From: Extensimonas perlucida
GTDB taxonomy: Bacteria; Pseudomonadota; Gammaproteobacteria; Burkholderiales; Burkholderiaceae_C
Assembly (NCBI RefSeq): GCF_007655255.1
Contig: NZ_VMYE01000002.1
Coordinates: forward strand, 62,001 to 126,000
Length of the DNA: 64,000 bases
Reading direction: 5' to 3'
Part shown: piece by piece, positions 16,648 through 25,670 of the stretch
Position numbering within the stretch: position 1 is the stretch's first letter
Layout: every line of letters starts with the position of its first letter
Position numbers and translations under genes: made by a program
Notes under the pieces: generated by a model
The model's input: the letters and a program-made list of their open reading frames with translations, nothing else
The model's database searches: none
Told to the model about the DNA's origin: nothing

Positions 16648-17949
16648 TTAGCCCCTGTTGATGGCTCCTGCCACTCGGGCCGGGGCTGCTTGCCCTCCTG
16701 CTCTTTCCATGTGGCGATAAATCAAGCCGCGTGACACGCCCAGAATGCGCGCCGCTTTGGACACGTTGCCGCCACATTCGGCCAGGGTTTTCGCAATCCA
16801 TTGCCGATCTGCTGCGCGCAGGCTGATGGGTGTGGCTGGCGGTTGCGGCTGAGCGGGTGCGAAGGGCGGTGGCGAAGCGGATTCCTTGACAGCAACTGCG
16901 GCGTGTGAAGCGGGCGGCGCAGCCATGTCAGCGGCAGGCACGCTACCAAGATGAAACGAAGCCGCGTCGCGTTCGTACCCATGCAGGCGGGCGCGCAGCC
17001 ACAGAGCGAGTCCATTGGGGAGCCTGTGCAGTGCGGGTTCGCGGTGGCGACTCCAGGCTGCAAGTTGTGTTGGCGTTATGCCGAGCGCTTCGTGGGCGGA
17101 CGCTGGCCTGGCGCGATCCTGCATTGGATTTTTCTGTGGCAGCCCCAGAAGACGCGCTGCTGCGTCATTGCACCAGCACAGCTTGCCATTGGCATCCACG
17201 CCGATCAGGCCTTCCATGGGGGTGTCGATCATGCTCGGCAGGGTGTGCAGGTGCACGACGATCTGCTCGTGCGCCTGGGCTTGCAGCAGCCGGTTTTCGA
17301 TCCCTGCGGCATGCAGGATCACCACCGAGGGCGCGTCAAAACCGAAAGCTTGCGCTTCGATGGAAACATTCAAAATCCCCACCAGCTTGCGCTGGGCGTC
17401 ATGGATGGGCGCCGCAGCGCAGTGCAGAGTTTGCAGACAATCGAAAAAATGCTCGCCTGCACGCACGGTACAAGGCTGGCCCGTGCGCGCGACCAAACCC
17501 GGTGCCGTAGTCGCCACGGCGTCTTCGGACAGGTTGACCCCTGTTCGGAACGCGCGTGAAAACAAAAAACTATCTGCATTCACTGGCTGTATGACCTCCA
17601 GCACCACGCCTGTGCCATCGGTCAGTACGGCCTGGCAGCGTGTACCTGCAAGCAAGGCCTGCAATTGCCTCAAGTCGTGCGCTGCTACGTCGAGTAGTGT
17701 GCGATTGCGCGTCTGTGCCGTGTGAATGCGGCTGCGGGTAACGAGGTCGAACTCCACCGGCTCACTGGGCTTTCTATGGGCCTGCAGACAGCGGTTCCAG
17801 GACTGGATCACGCCCTCGCTCACGACCCCGCTGGGGCGAACGCCTTCTTCAAAAAACTGCTCGCGCGCGAGCGCCAGACGCTGCGCCTCCGAGGCAATGA
17901 AAGGCGGCGGTAGAGTCCGGCTCGTGTGCGTTTTGGGAGAGACTGGCAT
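16648..17949 (-). CDS. AcoR-like regulator: GAF + PAS-like + Fis HTH, no AAA+ domain
   Basis: 433 residues. The N-terminus (SEGVIQSWNRCLQAHR) and the GAF domain (about 80-210) match AcoR/ExaE-like enhancer-binding regulators. A PAS-like region follows (residues 235-290). Instead of a sigma-54 AAA+ ATPase there is only a proline-rich linker, then a C-terminal Fis-type helix-turn-helix (WIAKTLAECGGNVSKAARILGVSRGLIYRHM). No Walker A or GAFTGA motif is visible. It sits next to the alcohol/aldehyde oxidation genes, so it probably controls them. The start at ATG 17949 was preferred over 17967. Confidence 0.85.
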   Translation of the reverse strand: MPVSPKTHTSRTLPPPFIASEAQRLALAREQFFEEGVRPSGVVSEGVIQSWNRCLQAHRKPSEPVEFDLVTRSRIHTAQTRNRTLLDVAAHDLRQLQALLAGTRCQAVLTDGTGVVLEVIQPVNADSFLFSRAFRTGVNLSEDAVATTAPGLVARTGQPCTVRAGEHFFDCLQTLHCAAAPIHDAQRKLVGILNVSIEAQAFGFDAPSVVILHAAGIENRLLQAQAHEQIVVHLHTLPSMIDTPMEGLIGVDANGKLCWCNDAAARLLGLPQKNPMQDRARPASAHEALGITPTQLAAWSRHREPALHRLPNGLALWLRARLHGYERDAASFHLGSVPAADMAAPPASHAAVAVKESASPPPFAPAQPQPPATPISLRAADRQWIAKTLAECGGNVSKAARILGVSRGLIYRHMERAGGQAAPARVAGAINRG

Positions 17950-18075
17950 GGTGCTCCTCACTCGCATAGCAGGACTAGTAATAGTGCGCGTGTGGGGTGT
18001 GTCATTGACATCTCTATACGCTCCATACGTTCACCCAGCGTTCATAGCCCGCCGGGAGAAGGCAGCGCAAGCCGT

Positions 18076-18351
18076 TCAGCCCTGTGCCGTGGCAGGGTCG
18101 ATGACGGCCGCCACGGGCGTGATCTTGTTGGCAGGGATACCCGCCTTGGCCGCATGAGTGCGGATCATGGCCTCGTCCGGGGCGTTGTAGATGCAAAAAA
18201 TCTTGTCGCCGGTGACGTAACTGTGTTCCCACTGAATGCTGGGCCCCAGTTCCCGGATCACTTGGTTGGAGCTTTGCGCAGCCCCCTTGAGCTGCTCTGC
18301 AGACATGCTTCCGGCGCCGGGGATTTCCCGCTCGATGACAAATTTAGGCAT
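18076..18351 (-). CDS. DUF4242 family small protein
   Basis: 91 residues with the family opening MPKFVIEREIPGAG and the phrase EHSYVTGDKIFCIYNAPDEAMIRTHAAKAGIP. The fold is a ferredoxin-like (dimeric alpha-beta barrel) type; a related actinobacterial protein binds nickel, but no function is established for this group. The start at 18351 gives the conserved N-terminus. It is transcribed towards the AcoR-like regulator and away from the aldehyde dehydrogenase gene. Confidence 0.8.
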   Translation of the reverse strand: MPKFVIEREIPGAGSMSAEQLKGAAQSSNQVIRELGPSIQWEHSYVTGDKIFCIYNAPDEAMIRTHAAKAGIPANKITPVAAVIDPATAQG

Positions 18352-18693
18352 GGATAAGACTCCTGAAATGAATATGGAAAAACAAAAAATCACTACCTCT
18401 TTCCAGAGAGGCCAAGAAATTAAAGATGAAAAAGTCCAAGGCGTCCAATCCGTGCAAACCCTGATTCAAAAAGAGGCGACAAGCGCCCACGAGCGGCCAT
18501 GCGTGCGCATTGGAATAGATGGCTGCTCCATATCGGAACAGTTCCTGACCTAGGGAAAGTACCGAGTTCTTCTTCCACGGACGGATCGGTAACTTTGCGG
18601 CCGTGGAGTTGAATGGGCTTTGCACCTGGCTCCACGTTGCAGGCGCAAACCCGCTGCATGCGACTGGCATGCACGACACCCGAGGAACAAACC
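18352..18693. promoter_or_regulatory. Divergent intergenic region upstream of the aldehyde dehydrogenase
   Basis: 342 bp between divergent starts. It is much more AT-rich near the DUF4242 gene (around 18365-18440) than its surroundings. A TGGC...TTGCA pair at about 18630-18645 resembles a sigma-54 site, but the GG-to-GC gap is 9 instead of 10 bases. A GAGGAA ribosome site precedes ATG 18694. I see no other gene. Confidence 0.35.
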
Positions 18694-20202
18694 ATGAACA
18701 TCTCTGACATTCAACACCTGATCACGGAAAAAGCCGCCAAGTTTCTGGCGCGTGGAACGCACTCCCTGCTGATCGACGGCCAATGGGTCCCGGCGCAAAG
18801 CGGCCAGACCATGGACGTCATCAATCCAGCCAACGAAGAGGTCCTCGGCAAGGTGCCCTCAGCCGGCAAGGCCGACGTGGAGCTGGCGGTGAGTGCTGCG
18901 CGCCGGGCCTTCGACCACGGCCCCTGGAGCAAAATGCACGGCACGGAACGTGAACGTCTGCTGCTCAAGCTGGCCGACCTGCTCGAGGCCAATGCCCAGA
19001 GTTTTGCCGAAGTCGAAGCCATGGACAATGGCAAGTCGGCCGCCATTGCGCGTGCTGTCGATGTGGCTGTTTCCATCGATACCCTGCGCTACATGGCGGG
19101 CTGGGCCACCAAAATTGAAGGCGCGACCACTGACATTTCGGTTCCGATTGCGCCGCAGGCCGAGTTCGTGACCTTCACGCGGCGCGAAGCGGTTGGTGTG
19201 GTCGCTGCCGTCGTGCCGTGGAACTTCCCGCTGCTGATGGCGGTGTGGAAGCTGGCGCCGGCCCTTGCCGCCGGCTGTACGGTGGTGCTCAAGCCGGCGG
19301 AACAAACGCCCCTCACGGCCTTGATGCTGGGCGAGTTGATCCTCGAAGCCGGCTTCCCTCCTGGGGTGGTGAACATCATCATCGGTGACGGCCCCTCTGC
19401 CGGGGCTCCGCTGGTCAGCCATCCCGGCATAGACAAGGTCAGCTTCACGGGCTCGACCGAGGTGGGCAAGCTGATCGGCAAGGCTGCGGTCGAGAACATG
19501 ACGCGCTTTACCCTGGAGTTGGGTGGCAAGTCGCCGGTGATCGTGCTCGACGACTGCGACCCCGCCACGGCTGCCGCTGGTGCCGCCCAAGCCATCTTCT
19601 TCAACCACGGACAGGTTTGCTGCGCCGGCTCCCGCCTGTACGTGCAGAAAAAAATGTTCGACCGCGTGGTGGCCGACGTGGCACAAATTGCCGAATCCAT
19701 GCCGCTGGGCCATGGTCTCGATCCGGCTGCGCAGATGGGGCCGCTGGTGTCCCAGGAGCAAATGGAGCGTGTCTGCAATTACATCGATATCGGCCGCACG
19801 CAGGGAGCACAGGTGGTCACGGGCGGTGGTCGCGCAAAGGACAAGGGCTACTACGTGCAGCCCACGATCCTGACCAACGTCAACCAGGGCATGCGCGTAC
19901 AGCAGGAAGAAATTTTCGGACCCGTGCTGACCGCCATGCCCTATGACGATCTGGACCAGGTTGCCGCATGGGCCAATGACACGCCCTATGGTCTGGGCGC
20001 AAGCATCTGGTCAAACAACCTCTCCAAGGTACATCGCCTGATTCCCAAGATCAAGGCCGGATCGGTCTGGGTCAACTGCCACAGCATGCTCAACCCCGCC
20101 ATGCCTTTTGGGGGCTACAAGCAGTCGGGCATAGGGCGTGATCTTGGCAAGGCGGCTTTGGATTCTTACCTCGAAACCAAATCGGTTTTCATCGCGGTTT
20201 GA
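18694..20202 (+). CDS. NAD(P)-dependent aldehyde dehydrogenase
   Basis: 502 residues of the classical ALDH superfamily. The catalytic Cys lies in GQVCCAG (about C309), the general-base Glu in LELGGKSP, and the cofactor motif is FTGSTEVGK. The proton-relay Asn segment VVPWNFP is present. It oxidises aldehydes to acids. The next gene encodes a quinohaemoprotein alcohol dehydrogenase, so it most likely takes the aldehyde formed in the periplasm on to the acid in the cytoplasm. The start at 18694 is set by the ribosome site. Confidence 0.93.
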   Translation: MNISDIQHLITEKAAKFLARGTHSLLIDGQWVPAQSGQTMDVINPANEEVLGKVPSAGKADVELAVSAARRAFDHGPWSKMHGTERERLLLKLADLLEANAQSFAEVEAMDNGKSAAIARAVDVAVSIDTLRYMAGWATKIEGATTDISVPIAPQAEFVTFTRREAVGVVAAVVPWNFPLLMAVWKLAPALAAGCTVVLKPAEQTPLTALMLGELILEAGFPPGVVNIIIGDGPSAGAPLVSHPGIDKVSFTGSTEVGKLIGKAAVENMTRFTLELGGKSPVIVLDDCDPATAAAGAAQAIFFNHGQVCCAGSRLYVQKKMFDRVVADVAQIAESMPLGHGLDPAAQMGPLVSQEQMERVCNYIDIGRTQGAQVVTGGGRAKDKGYYVQPTILTNVNQGMRVQQEEIFGPVLTAMPYDDLDQVAAWANDTPYGLGASIWSNNLSKVHRLIPKIKAGSVWVNCHSMLNPAMPFGGYKQSGIGRDLGKAALDSYLETKSVFIAV

Positions 20203-20332
20203 ACCAGTCATCCAAACTTGCGTAAGGCAGGATCAAAACGAGGTATTACTGTGTGACATGCCTTGTCCTGCTCTGACCAGCACGGGTTTTACCCATCATT
20301 TCACGTCCAATTCAACTCTCACAGGAGACACC

Positions 20333-22459
20333 ATGAAACGCCCATACTCCTCCCAAACCGTATTGCCCGTGCTTGCAGCATCGATGCTGCTGGCGGCCAC
20401 GCAAACGAGCATGGCCGAACCAGCCCAGGCATCCGCTGCGCGCATTGCTGCGGCGACCCGCAAAGTCGATGGCAACTTCATCCGCGCCAACGAAGCCAAA
20501 ACCAATGACTGGCCCAGCTACGGCCTGGACTACGCCGAAACGCGCTTCAGCAAGCTCGACCAGATCAACACCGGCAACGTCAAAAACCTGGGCCTGGCCT
20601 GGTCATACGACCTGGGCTCCAAACGCGGCGTCGAAGCCACCCCGCTCGTGGTGGACGGCATCATGTACGTCACGGCCTCGTGGAGCGTGGTGCACGCCAT
20701 CGACGTGCGCAGCGGCAAAAAAATCTGGACCTACGACCCCAAAGTGCCCAAGGCGCTCGGCTACCGCGGCTGCTGCGACGTGGTCAACCGCGGCGTGGCC
20801 CTGTATGAAGGCAAGGTCTATGTCGCCTCGTTCGACGGCCGCCTGATCGCCCTCGACGCCGCCACGGGCAAAAAGGTCTGGGAAAAAGACACCATCATCG
20901 ACCACAAGCACTCCTACACCATCACCGGCGCGCCGCGCATCTTCAAAGGCAAGGTCATCATAGGCAACGGCGGCGCCGAATACGGCGTGCGCGGCTACAT
21001 CACCGCCTACGACGCCAAGACCGGCGCGCAGAAATGGCGCTGGTTCACCGTGCCCGGCGACCCGAGCAAACCCTTCGAAGACGAATCCATGGCGCGCGCC
21101 GCCAAAACCTGGGACCCGAGCGGCAAATACTGGGAAGTGGGCGGCGGCGGCACCGCCTGGGACACGCTGACCTTCGACCCCGAACTCAACCTCATGTACG
21201 TAGGCACGGGCAACGGCAGCCCCTGGTCACAGCGCAAACGCAGCCCTGCTGGCGGCGACAACCTGTACCTGTCCTCCATCGTCGCGCTCGACCCCGACAC
21301 CGGCAAATACGTCTGGCACTACCAGGAAACGCCCGGCGACAACTGGGACTACACCTCCACCCAGCCCATGATCCTGGCCGACCTCAAGATCGAAGGCCAG
21401 CCGCGCAAGGTCATCCTGCACGCACCCAAGAACGGCTTCTTCTACGTCATCGACCGCACCAGCGGCAAACTCATCTCGGCCAAGAACTTCGTCGATGTGA
21501 ACTGGGCCACGGGCTACGACGCCAACGGCCGGCCGATCGAAACGCCCGAGGCGCGCCCCGAAGGCAAGCCGTACGATGCCATCCCCGGCCCCTACGGTGC
21601 GCACAACTGGCACTCGATGTCGTACAACCCGCAAACGGGGCTCGTCTATCTGCCCGCGCAAAACGTGCCGGTCAACCTGATGGACGACAAGAACTGGAGC
21701 TTCAACGCCAAGTCTCCGGGCGAACCCGGCTCGGGCACCGGCTGGAACATCGGCGCCTTCATGAACCCTGTGCCGCCCAAGAGCAAGCCCTTCGGGCGCC
21801 TGATCGCCTGGGATCCGGTGCAGCAAAAAGCCGTCTGGACGCAAGAGCATGTCTCGCCCTGGAACGGCGGCACGCTGAGCACGGCGGGCAACCTGGTGTT
21901 CCAGGGCACGGCCGACGGGCGCTTCGTCGCCTACAACGCCAAGACCGGCGAGAAACTCTGGGAGGTCGCCACGGGGACCGGCGTCGTCGCAGCACCATCG
22001 ACCTACATGGTCGATGGCAAGCAGTATGTGTCGATTGCCGTCGGCTGGGGCGGTGTGTATGGCCTTGCGCAGCGCGCCACCGACCAGATCGGCCCGGGCA
22101 CGGTCTATACCTTCGTGCTCGACGGCAAGGCACCCATGCCCTCCTTCGTGCAGCAGCGCAACGACAAGCTCCTCAGCGGCGTCAAATACAACCCTGCCGA
22201 CATCCAGGCCGGCACCATGCTGTACGTGAGCAACTGCGTGTTGTGCCACGGTGTGCCGGGCGTGGATCGCGGCGGCAACATCCCGAACCTGGGCTACATG
22301 GACGCCTCGCTCATCGAGCACCTCGATAAGGTCATCTTCAAGGGCCCAGCGATGGAACGCGGCATGCCGGACTTCACGGGCAAGCTGAGCATGGAGGATG
22401 TGCAAAAGATCAAGGCCTTCATCCAGGGGACGGCGGACGCCATACGGCCGAAGAAGTGA
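20333..22459 (+). CDS. PQQ-dependent quinohaemoprotein alcohol dehydrogenase (type II)
   Basis: 708 residues. A signal peptide (about 1-31, ending SMAEPAQA) sends it to the periplasm. The eight-bladed PQQ propeller includes the vicinal disulfide Cys pair (GCC, about C147/C148) and the catalytic Asp in DNWDYTST (about D339, which is residue 308 after a 31-residue signal). The C-terminal 80 residues are a cytochrome c domain with CVLCH at about 635-639. This soluble type II layout is that of Comamonas ethanol dehydrogenase. A GGAGA site lies 5 bases before the start. Its cofactor is made by the pqq operon 1.4 kb downstream. Confidence 0.95.
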   Translation: MKRPYSSQTVLPVLAASMLLAATQTSMAEPAQASAARIAAATRKVDGNFIRANEAKTNDWPSYGLDYAETRFSKLDQINTGNVKNLGLAWSYDLGSKRGVEATPLVVDGIMYVTASWSVVHAIDVRSGKKIWTYDPKVPKALGYRGCCDVVNRGVALYEGKVYVASFDGRLIALDAATGKKVWEKDTIIDHKHSYTITGAPRIFKGKVIIGNGGAEYGVRGYITAYDAKTGAQKWRWFTVPGDPSKPFEDESMARAAKTWDPSGKYWEVGGGGTAWDTLTFDPELNLMYVGTGNGSPWSQRKRSPAGGDNLYLSSIVALDPDTGKYVWHYQETPGDNWDYTSTQPMILADLKIEGQPRKVILHAPKNGFFYVIDRTSGKLISAKNFVDVNWATGYDANGRPIETPEARPEGKPYDAIPGPYGAHNWHSMSYNPQTGLVYLPAQNVPVNLMDDKNWSFNAKSPGEPGSGTGWNIGAFMNPVPPKSKPFGRLIAWDPVQQKAVWTQEHVSPWNGGTLSTAGNLVFQGTADGRFVAYNAKTGEKLWEVATGTGVVAAPSTYMVDGKQYVSIAVGWGGVYGLAQRATDQIGPGTVYTFVLDGKAPMPSFVQQRNDKLLSGVKYNPADIQAGTMLYVSNCVLCHGVPGVDRGGNIPNLGYMDASLIEHLDKVIFKGPAMERGMPDFTGKLSMEDVQKIKAFIQGTADAIRPKK

Positions 22460-22536
22460 GCGTAAAACAACGGCGGTGCGTGCTTTCGGGCGGTCTCTAC
22501 CTTATCTGGCGGGCTTACGGAAATGCTCCAACGTAT

Positions 22537-23502
22537 TCATGCAAGCCCGCCATCCTGCCCCGCAAGTGCAAGGGCCTGTGTTGCCAGCGCTTGCACCATG
22601 CGCGGCTCGAAGGGGTTGTGCCCTGTTTCTTCGATCCAAAGCAAGCGACTGCCAGGCAGCCGCGCATGCACCTCCCACGCGGCGATGGGGCGGCATACCC
22701 AATCCAGGCGGCCATGAAGCAAGATGGTCGGAATGCCATGCAGACGCTGCAAATGCTTGAGAAAAAAGCCCTCATTCCTGCCGAAACATCCGTGGCGCAA
22801 GTAGTGCGCCTGTATGCGGTATTTATCGACCAGAGTGCGGGCAAGCTCTGGCGCCACGCCATGGCGTGGCGCGACCAGCCGGCGTTCCGTCACGCAGGCT
22901 TCCCAAGCCTCCCAGGCCAAGGCAGCGGCCAGCGCTTCTTCGGGCGCGCCTTCCAGCACCGCGTGCGACAAAGATGCCAGCGCGCCATCCGCGGTTGCGC
23001 TGGCAAACTGCTGCACCAAGGCCTGCCAGGCATCGGGCAAAAGCACGCGCACCTGATGGAAAAACCAGTCCAGGTCTGCCTTGCGCCCCAGAAACACGCC
23101 GCGCAGCAGCAAGCCTTTGCACACCGAAGGATAAGCTGCAGCGTAGGCAAGCCCCAGTCCCGCTCCCCAAGAGCCGCCGACCACCAGCCACTGCGCAATG
23201 CCCAAGTGCTTGCGCAACTGCTCCAGATCGCGCAGCAAGTGGAGGGCGGTATTGGCGTGCAGGCCGCCCCTGGGCGTGCTGCGGCCGCAGCCGCGTTGAT
23301 CGAAAAACACCATGCGAAAACGTGTGGGATCGAACAATCGCCGATGTGCAGGACTGCAACCGCTGCCGGGGCCGCCATGGAGAAACACCAATGGCACCCC
23401 TTCGGGGTTGCCGCATTGTTCGTGATAAACCCTATGGCCGCCTCCCACAGCCAGCATTCCACTGGCATAAGGGGCTATCGGTGGATAAAGCATGGAAGGC
23501 AT
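22537..23502 (-). CDS. pip: Prolyl (proline imino-) aminopeptidase, alpha/beta hydrolase
   Basis: 321 residues. The opening PYASGMLAVGGGHRVYHEQCGNPEG and the oxyanion HGGPGSG are the signature of the proline iminopeptidase family. The nucleophile elbow is GGSWG, and a late Asp (LLHGRLDWVC) and His (EETGHNPFEP) complete the triad. It removes N-terminal proline from peptides in the cytoplasm. It lies between the alcohol dehydrogenase and pqqA on the opposite strand. Its promoter region contains MITE-like copy B1, 37 bp upstream of the ATG. Confidence 0.9.
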   Translation of the reverse strand: MPSMLYPPIAPYASGMLAVGGGHRVYHEQCGNPEGVPLVFLHGGPGSGCSPAHRRLFDPTRFRMVFFDQRGCGRSTPRGGLHANTALHLLRDLEQLRKHLGIAQWLVVGGSWGAGLGLAYAAAYPSVCKGLLLRGVFLGRKADLDWFFHQVRVLLPDAWQALVQQFASATADGALASLSHAVLEGAPEEALAAALAWEAWEACVTERRLVAPRHGVAPELARTLVDKYRIQAHYLRHGCFGRNEGFFLKHLQRLHGIPTILLHGRLDWVCRPIAAWEVHARLPGSRLLWIEETGHNPFEPRMVQALATQALALAGQDGGLA

Positions 23503-23539
23503 GAAAAGGTGCGTATGTCAAGAGGGCGGGTTGTCAATT

Positions 23540-23708
23540 CTAGGAGCCTGTCGGACTTTGGGCGTCGAAAGCGAGAATGTGCCTCAGCGAGAACAGTTTT
23601 TGCCGGATTCGCCGCCCCATAGTGGTGCTATGGGGCAAGAAGCCGGTAAAAAATGGGCCGCTGCGGCGCATTCGTAGCCGACGACTCCAAAGTCCGACAG
23701 GCTCCTAG
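23540..23708. mobile_element. MITE-like element, family B, copy 1 (169 bp)
   Basis: Bounded by CTAG and terminal inverted repeats of about 20 bp (AGGAGCCTGTCGGACTTTGG and its complement). The centre has an 8-bp hairpin (CCCCATAG...CTATGGGG). The second copy at 53579-53747 has the same length and orientation and differs at roughly a dozen positions. There is no transposase ORF inside. It lies between the divergent starts of pip and pqqA. Confidence 0.85.
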
Positions 23709-23722
23709 GGATTATCCCTAGG
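23704..23722. repeat. 19-bp palindrome CCTAGGGAT-T-ATCCCTAGG upstream of pqqA
   Basis: Perfect nine-base arms around one base. Its left arm overlaps the right end of the family B element, so the insertion may have created or captured it. It lies 92 bp upstream of the pqqA ATG and could be an operator or a by-product of insertion. Confidence 0.5.
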
Positions 23723-23758
23723 GAACTTGCCGGGTAAAACTGGCACACTGAGTCTGTC

Positions 23759-23784
23759 CCTTCGGATCATCCGAAGGATTTTTG
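23759..23784 (+). terminator. Hairpin plus T-run in the pqqA leader
   Basis: The stem CCTTCGGA / TCCGAAGG (8 bp, loop TCA) is followed directly by ATTTTTG. That is the shape of an intrinsic terminator, 30 bp before the pqqA start. It may stop read-through into pqqA or act as a leader attenuator. The pqqA ribosome site (AAGGAG) follows it. Confidence 0.55.
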
Positions 23785-23813
23785 TTCCTCCAAACCTTGA
23801 AAGGAGTATCACC

Positions 23814-23888
23814 ATGAAATGGGAAAAACCTGCTGCAATTAATATGCGCTTTGGTTTTGAAATCACCATGTATATTGCGGTTCGCTGA
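23814..23888 (+). CDS. pqqA: PQQ precursor peptide PqqA
   Basis: A 24-residue peptide, too short for most gene callers. It has the invariant Glu and Tyr three residues apart (FEITMY, E16 and Y20) that PqqE cross-links and that become the PQQ skeleton. The N-terminus MKWEKPAA and the basic ending AVR are typical. The start has a strong AAGGAG site 7 bases upstream. It is the first gene of pqqABCDE. Confidence 0.97.
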   Translation: MKWEKPAAINMRFGFEITMYIAVR

Positions 23889-23891
23889 AAT

Positions 23892-23925
23892 ATAAATCCC
23901 GCCAAGCTGCCTTGGCGGGATTTAT
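23892..23925 (+). terminator. Inter-cistronic hairpin between pqqA and pqqB
   Basis: A perfect 15-bp stem (ATAAATCCCGCCAAG with its complement) and a CTGC loop begin 4 bases after the pqqA stop. A partial terminator or RNA stabiliser here would give more pqqA message than pqqBCDE message, as is known in other PQQ operons. The T-run is only part of the 3' arm. Confidence 0.7.
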
Positions 23926-24009
23926 CTGTAAAAGTTGCCGCGACATGCGGCATGAATGAAGTTTCCTGGAAGCAGGAAATTGGTGTCACGATCATCGACG
24001 GGTTTTATT

Positions 24010-24927
24010 TTGAAAATCCATGTTCTCGGCGCTGCTGCCGGTGGCGGCTTTCCGCAATGGAATTGCAACTGCCTTCACTGCACGGCCATACGCAGCGGCA
24101 GCCCAGATTACCGCGCGCGCACGCAGTCTTCGATTGTGGTGAGTGGCAACCACACAGATTGGCTGCTGTTCAACGCATCGCCTGACATCTTGCAGCAGTT
24201 GCGCGCATTTCCGGCGCTGCAGCCAGGGCGCACGCTGCGCGACACTGCCATCCGCGCCATCTTTTTGATAGACGCGCAGATCGACCACACTACCGGCCTG
24301 TATATGCTGCGCGAGCACCGCGAGCCCCTGCAGATATGGTGCCATGCCTTGGTGCGCGAAGACCTCACGCACGGCAATCCTATATTCAACCTGCTGCGCC
24401 ACTATTGCGGGGTGCAGTGGCACGATGTCCCTCTGCACGGGGAAGGCTTTGCCATCCCGGCTGTGCCGGGGATCGGGTTTGATGCGCTGCCACTTATCAG
24501 CAACGCTCCGCCGTATTCACCGCACCGCGACCGCCCCCAGCCGGGCGACAACGTAGGCGTGACGCTGACCGACCAGCAAACCGGCAAAAAGCTTTTTTAT
24601 GCTCCCGGTCTCGGCCAGATGGAGCCGCATGTCTGGGCGGCCATGCAAGCGGCTGACTGCGTGCTGGTCGATGGTACGCTGTGGAGCGACGATGAAATGA
24701 TCGCACTCGGCGCATCGCGAAAAACCTCTCGTGCCATGGGGCACCTTCCGCTGAGCGGGCCTGGCGGCATGCTCGAATGGCTGGAGCAACTGCCCCGTCG
24801 CACGCGCAAGGTGCTGATCCATATCAACAATACCAACCCGATCCTGAATGAGCGCAGCCCTGAGCGGCAAGAACTGACGCGCCGCGGCATCGAGGTGTCC
24901 TACGACGGCATGGAGATCGAACTGTGA
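24010..24927 (+). CDS. pqqB: PQQ biosynthesis protein PqqB
   Basis: 305 residues of the metallo-beta-lactamase fold. It matches PqqB from its first residues ([23 protein letters not shown]), with the family HxDxxxG-like segment as [15 protein letters not shown]. PqqB is an iron-dependent hydroxylase acting on the cross-linked Glu-Tyr intermediate. The homology start is a TTG codon at 24010; an in-frame ATG at 23956 would add 18 unrelated residues. No strong ribosome site is seen before either. The stop overlaps the pqqC start. Confidence 0.93.
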   Translation: MKIHVLGAAAGGGFPQWNCNCLHCTAIRSGSPDYRARTQSSIVVSGNHTDWLLFNASPDILQQLRAFPALQPGRTLRDTAIRAIFLIDAQIDHTTGLYMLREHREPLQIWCHALVREDLTHGNPIFNLLRHYCGVQWHDVPLHGEGFAIPAVPGIGFDALPLISNAPPYSPHRDRPQPGDNVGVTLTDQQTGKKLFYAPGLGQMEPHVWAAMQAADCVLVDGTLWSDDEMIALGASRKTSRAMGHLPLSGPGGMLEWLEQLPRRTRKVLIHINNTNPILNERSPERQELTRRGIEVSYDGMEIEL

Positions 24928-25670
24928 GCCAACACCACCTCCCACCCCCCTGGAGCAAGGAAGAATTCGAGGCAAAACTGCGCGGCAAAAACAGCGGCTA
25001 CCACATCCACCACCCTTTCCACGTGATGATGGCCGAGGGCAAGCTGACGCAAAAGCAGTTGCAAGGCTGGGTGGCCAACCGCTTTTACTACCAGATTTGC
25101 ATCCCGATCAAAGACGCAGCCATCCTGTCCAACTGCGATGACCGCGAGATTCGCCGCGAGTGGATCCAACGCATTCTCGACCACGATGGCTACAAGATCG
25201 GCGGCATCGAAGACCCGGGCGGGATCGAGGCCTGGATTCGCCTGGGTGAAGCCGTCGGCCTGACGCGCGAAGCCGTCACGTCCTTGCGCCATGTGGCGCC
25301 GGCTGCGCGCTTTGCCGTGGATGCCTACGTGAACTTCGCACGGCGCCAGCCATGGCAAGAGGCCGTGGCATCCAGCCTGACCGAGCTGTTCGCCCCGCAC
25401 ATTCATCAGCAGCGCATAGACACCTGGCCCACGCAATACCCGTGGGTACAGACGCAAGGCCTGCACTATTTCAAGCAGCGCCTCACACAGGCGCGTCGCG
25501 ACGTGGAACACGGGTTGCGCTTCACGCTGGACTATTTCAGCCAGACACGTGCCATGCAGGAGCGTGTGCTGGACATACTGCAGTTCAAGCTCGACGTTCT
25601 GTGGGCCCTGGCCGATGCCATCATGCTCGACCAATGCCACATCGAGATCAAGGGGCCCAAGCATGGCTGA
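24924..25670 (+). CDS. pqqC: Pyrroloquinoline-quinone synthase PqqC
   Basis: 248 residues, all-helical PqqC/TenA-like fold. Conserved stretches include [37 protein letters not shown] and the active-site region [15 protein letters not shown]. It catalyses the final cofactor-free eight-electron oxidation and ring closure that gives PQQ. The start is GTG at 24924, overlapping the pqqB stop (GTGA). Confidence 0.97.
   Translation: MSQHHLPPPWSKEEFEAKLRGKNSGYHIHHPFHVMMAEGKLTQKQLQGWVANRFYYQICIPIKDAAILSNCDDREIRREWIQRILDHDGYKIGGIEDPGGIEAWIRLGEAVGLTREAVTSLRHVAPAARFAVDAYVNFARRQPWQEAVASSLTELFAPHIHQQRIDTWPTQYPWVQTQGLHYFKQRLTQARRDVEHGLRFTLDYFSQTRAMQERVLDILQFKLDVLWALADAIMLDQCHIEIKGPKHG

Noticed and set aside
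18625-18650. Possible sigma-54 promoter before the aldehyde dehydrogenase
   Set aside because: The GG-to-GC spacing is 9 instead of 10, and the nearby regulator lacks the ATPase needed for sigma-54.
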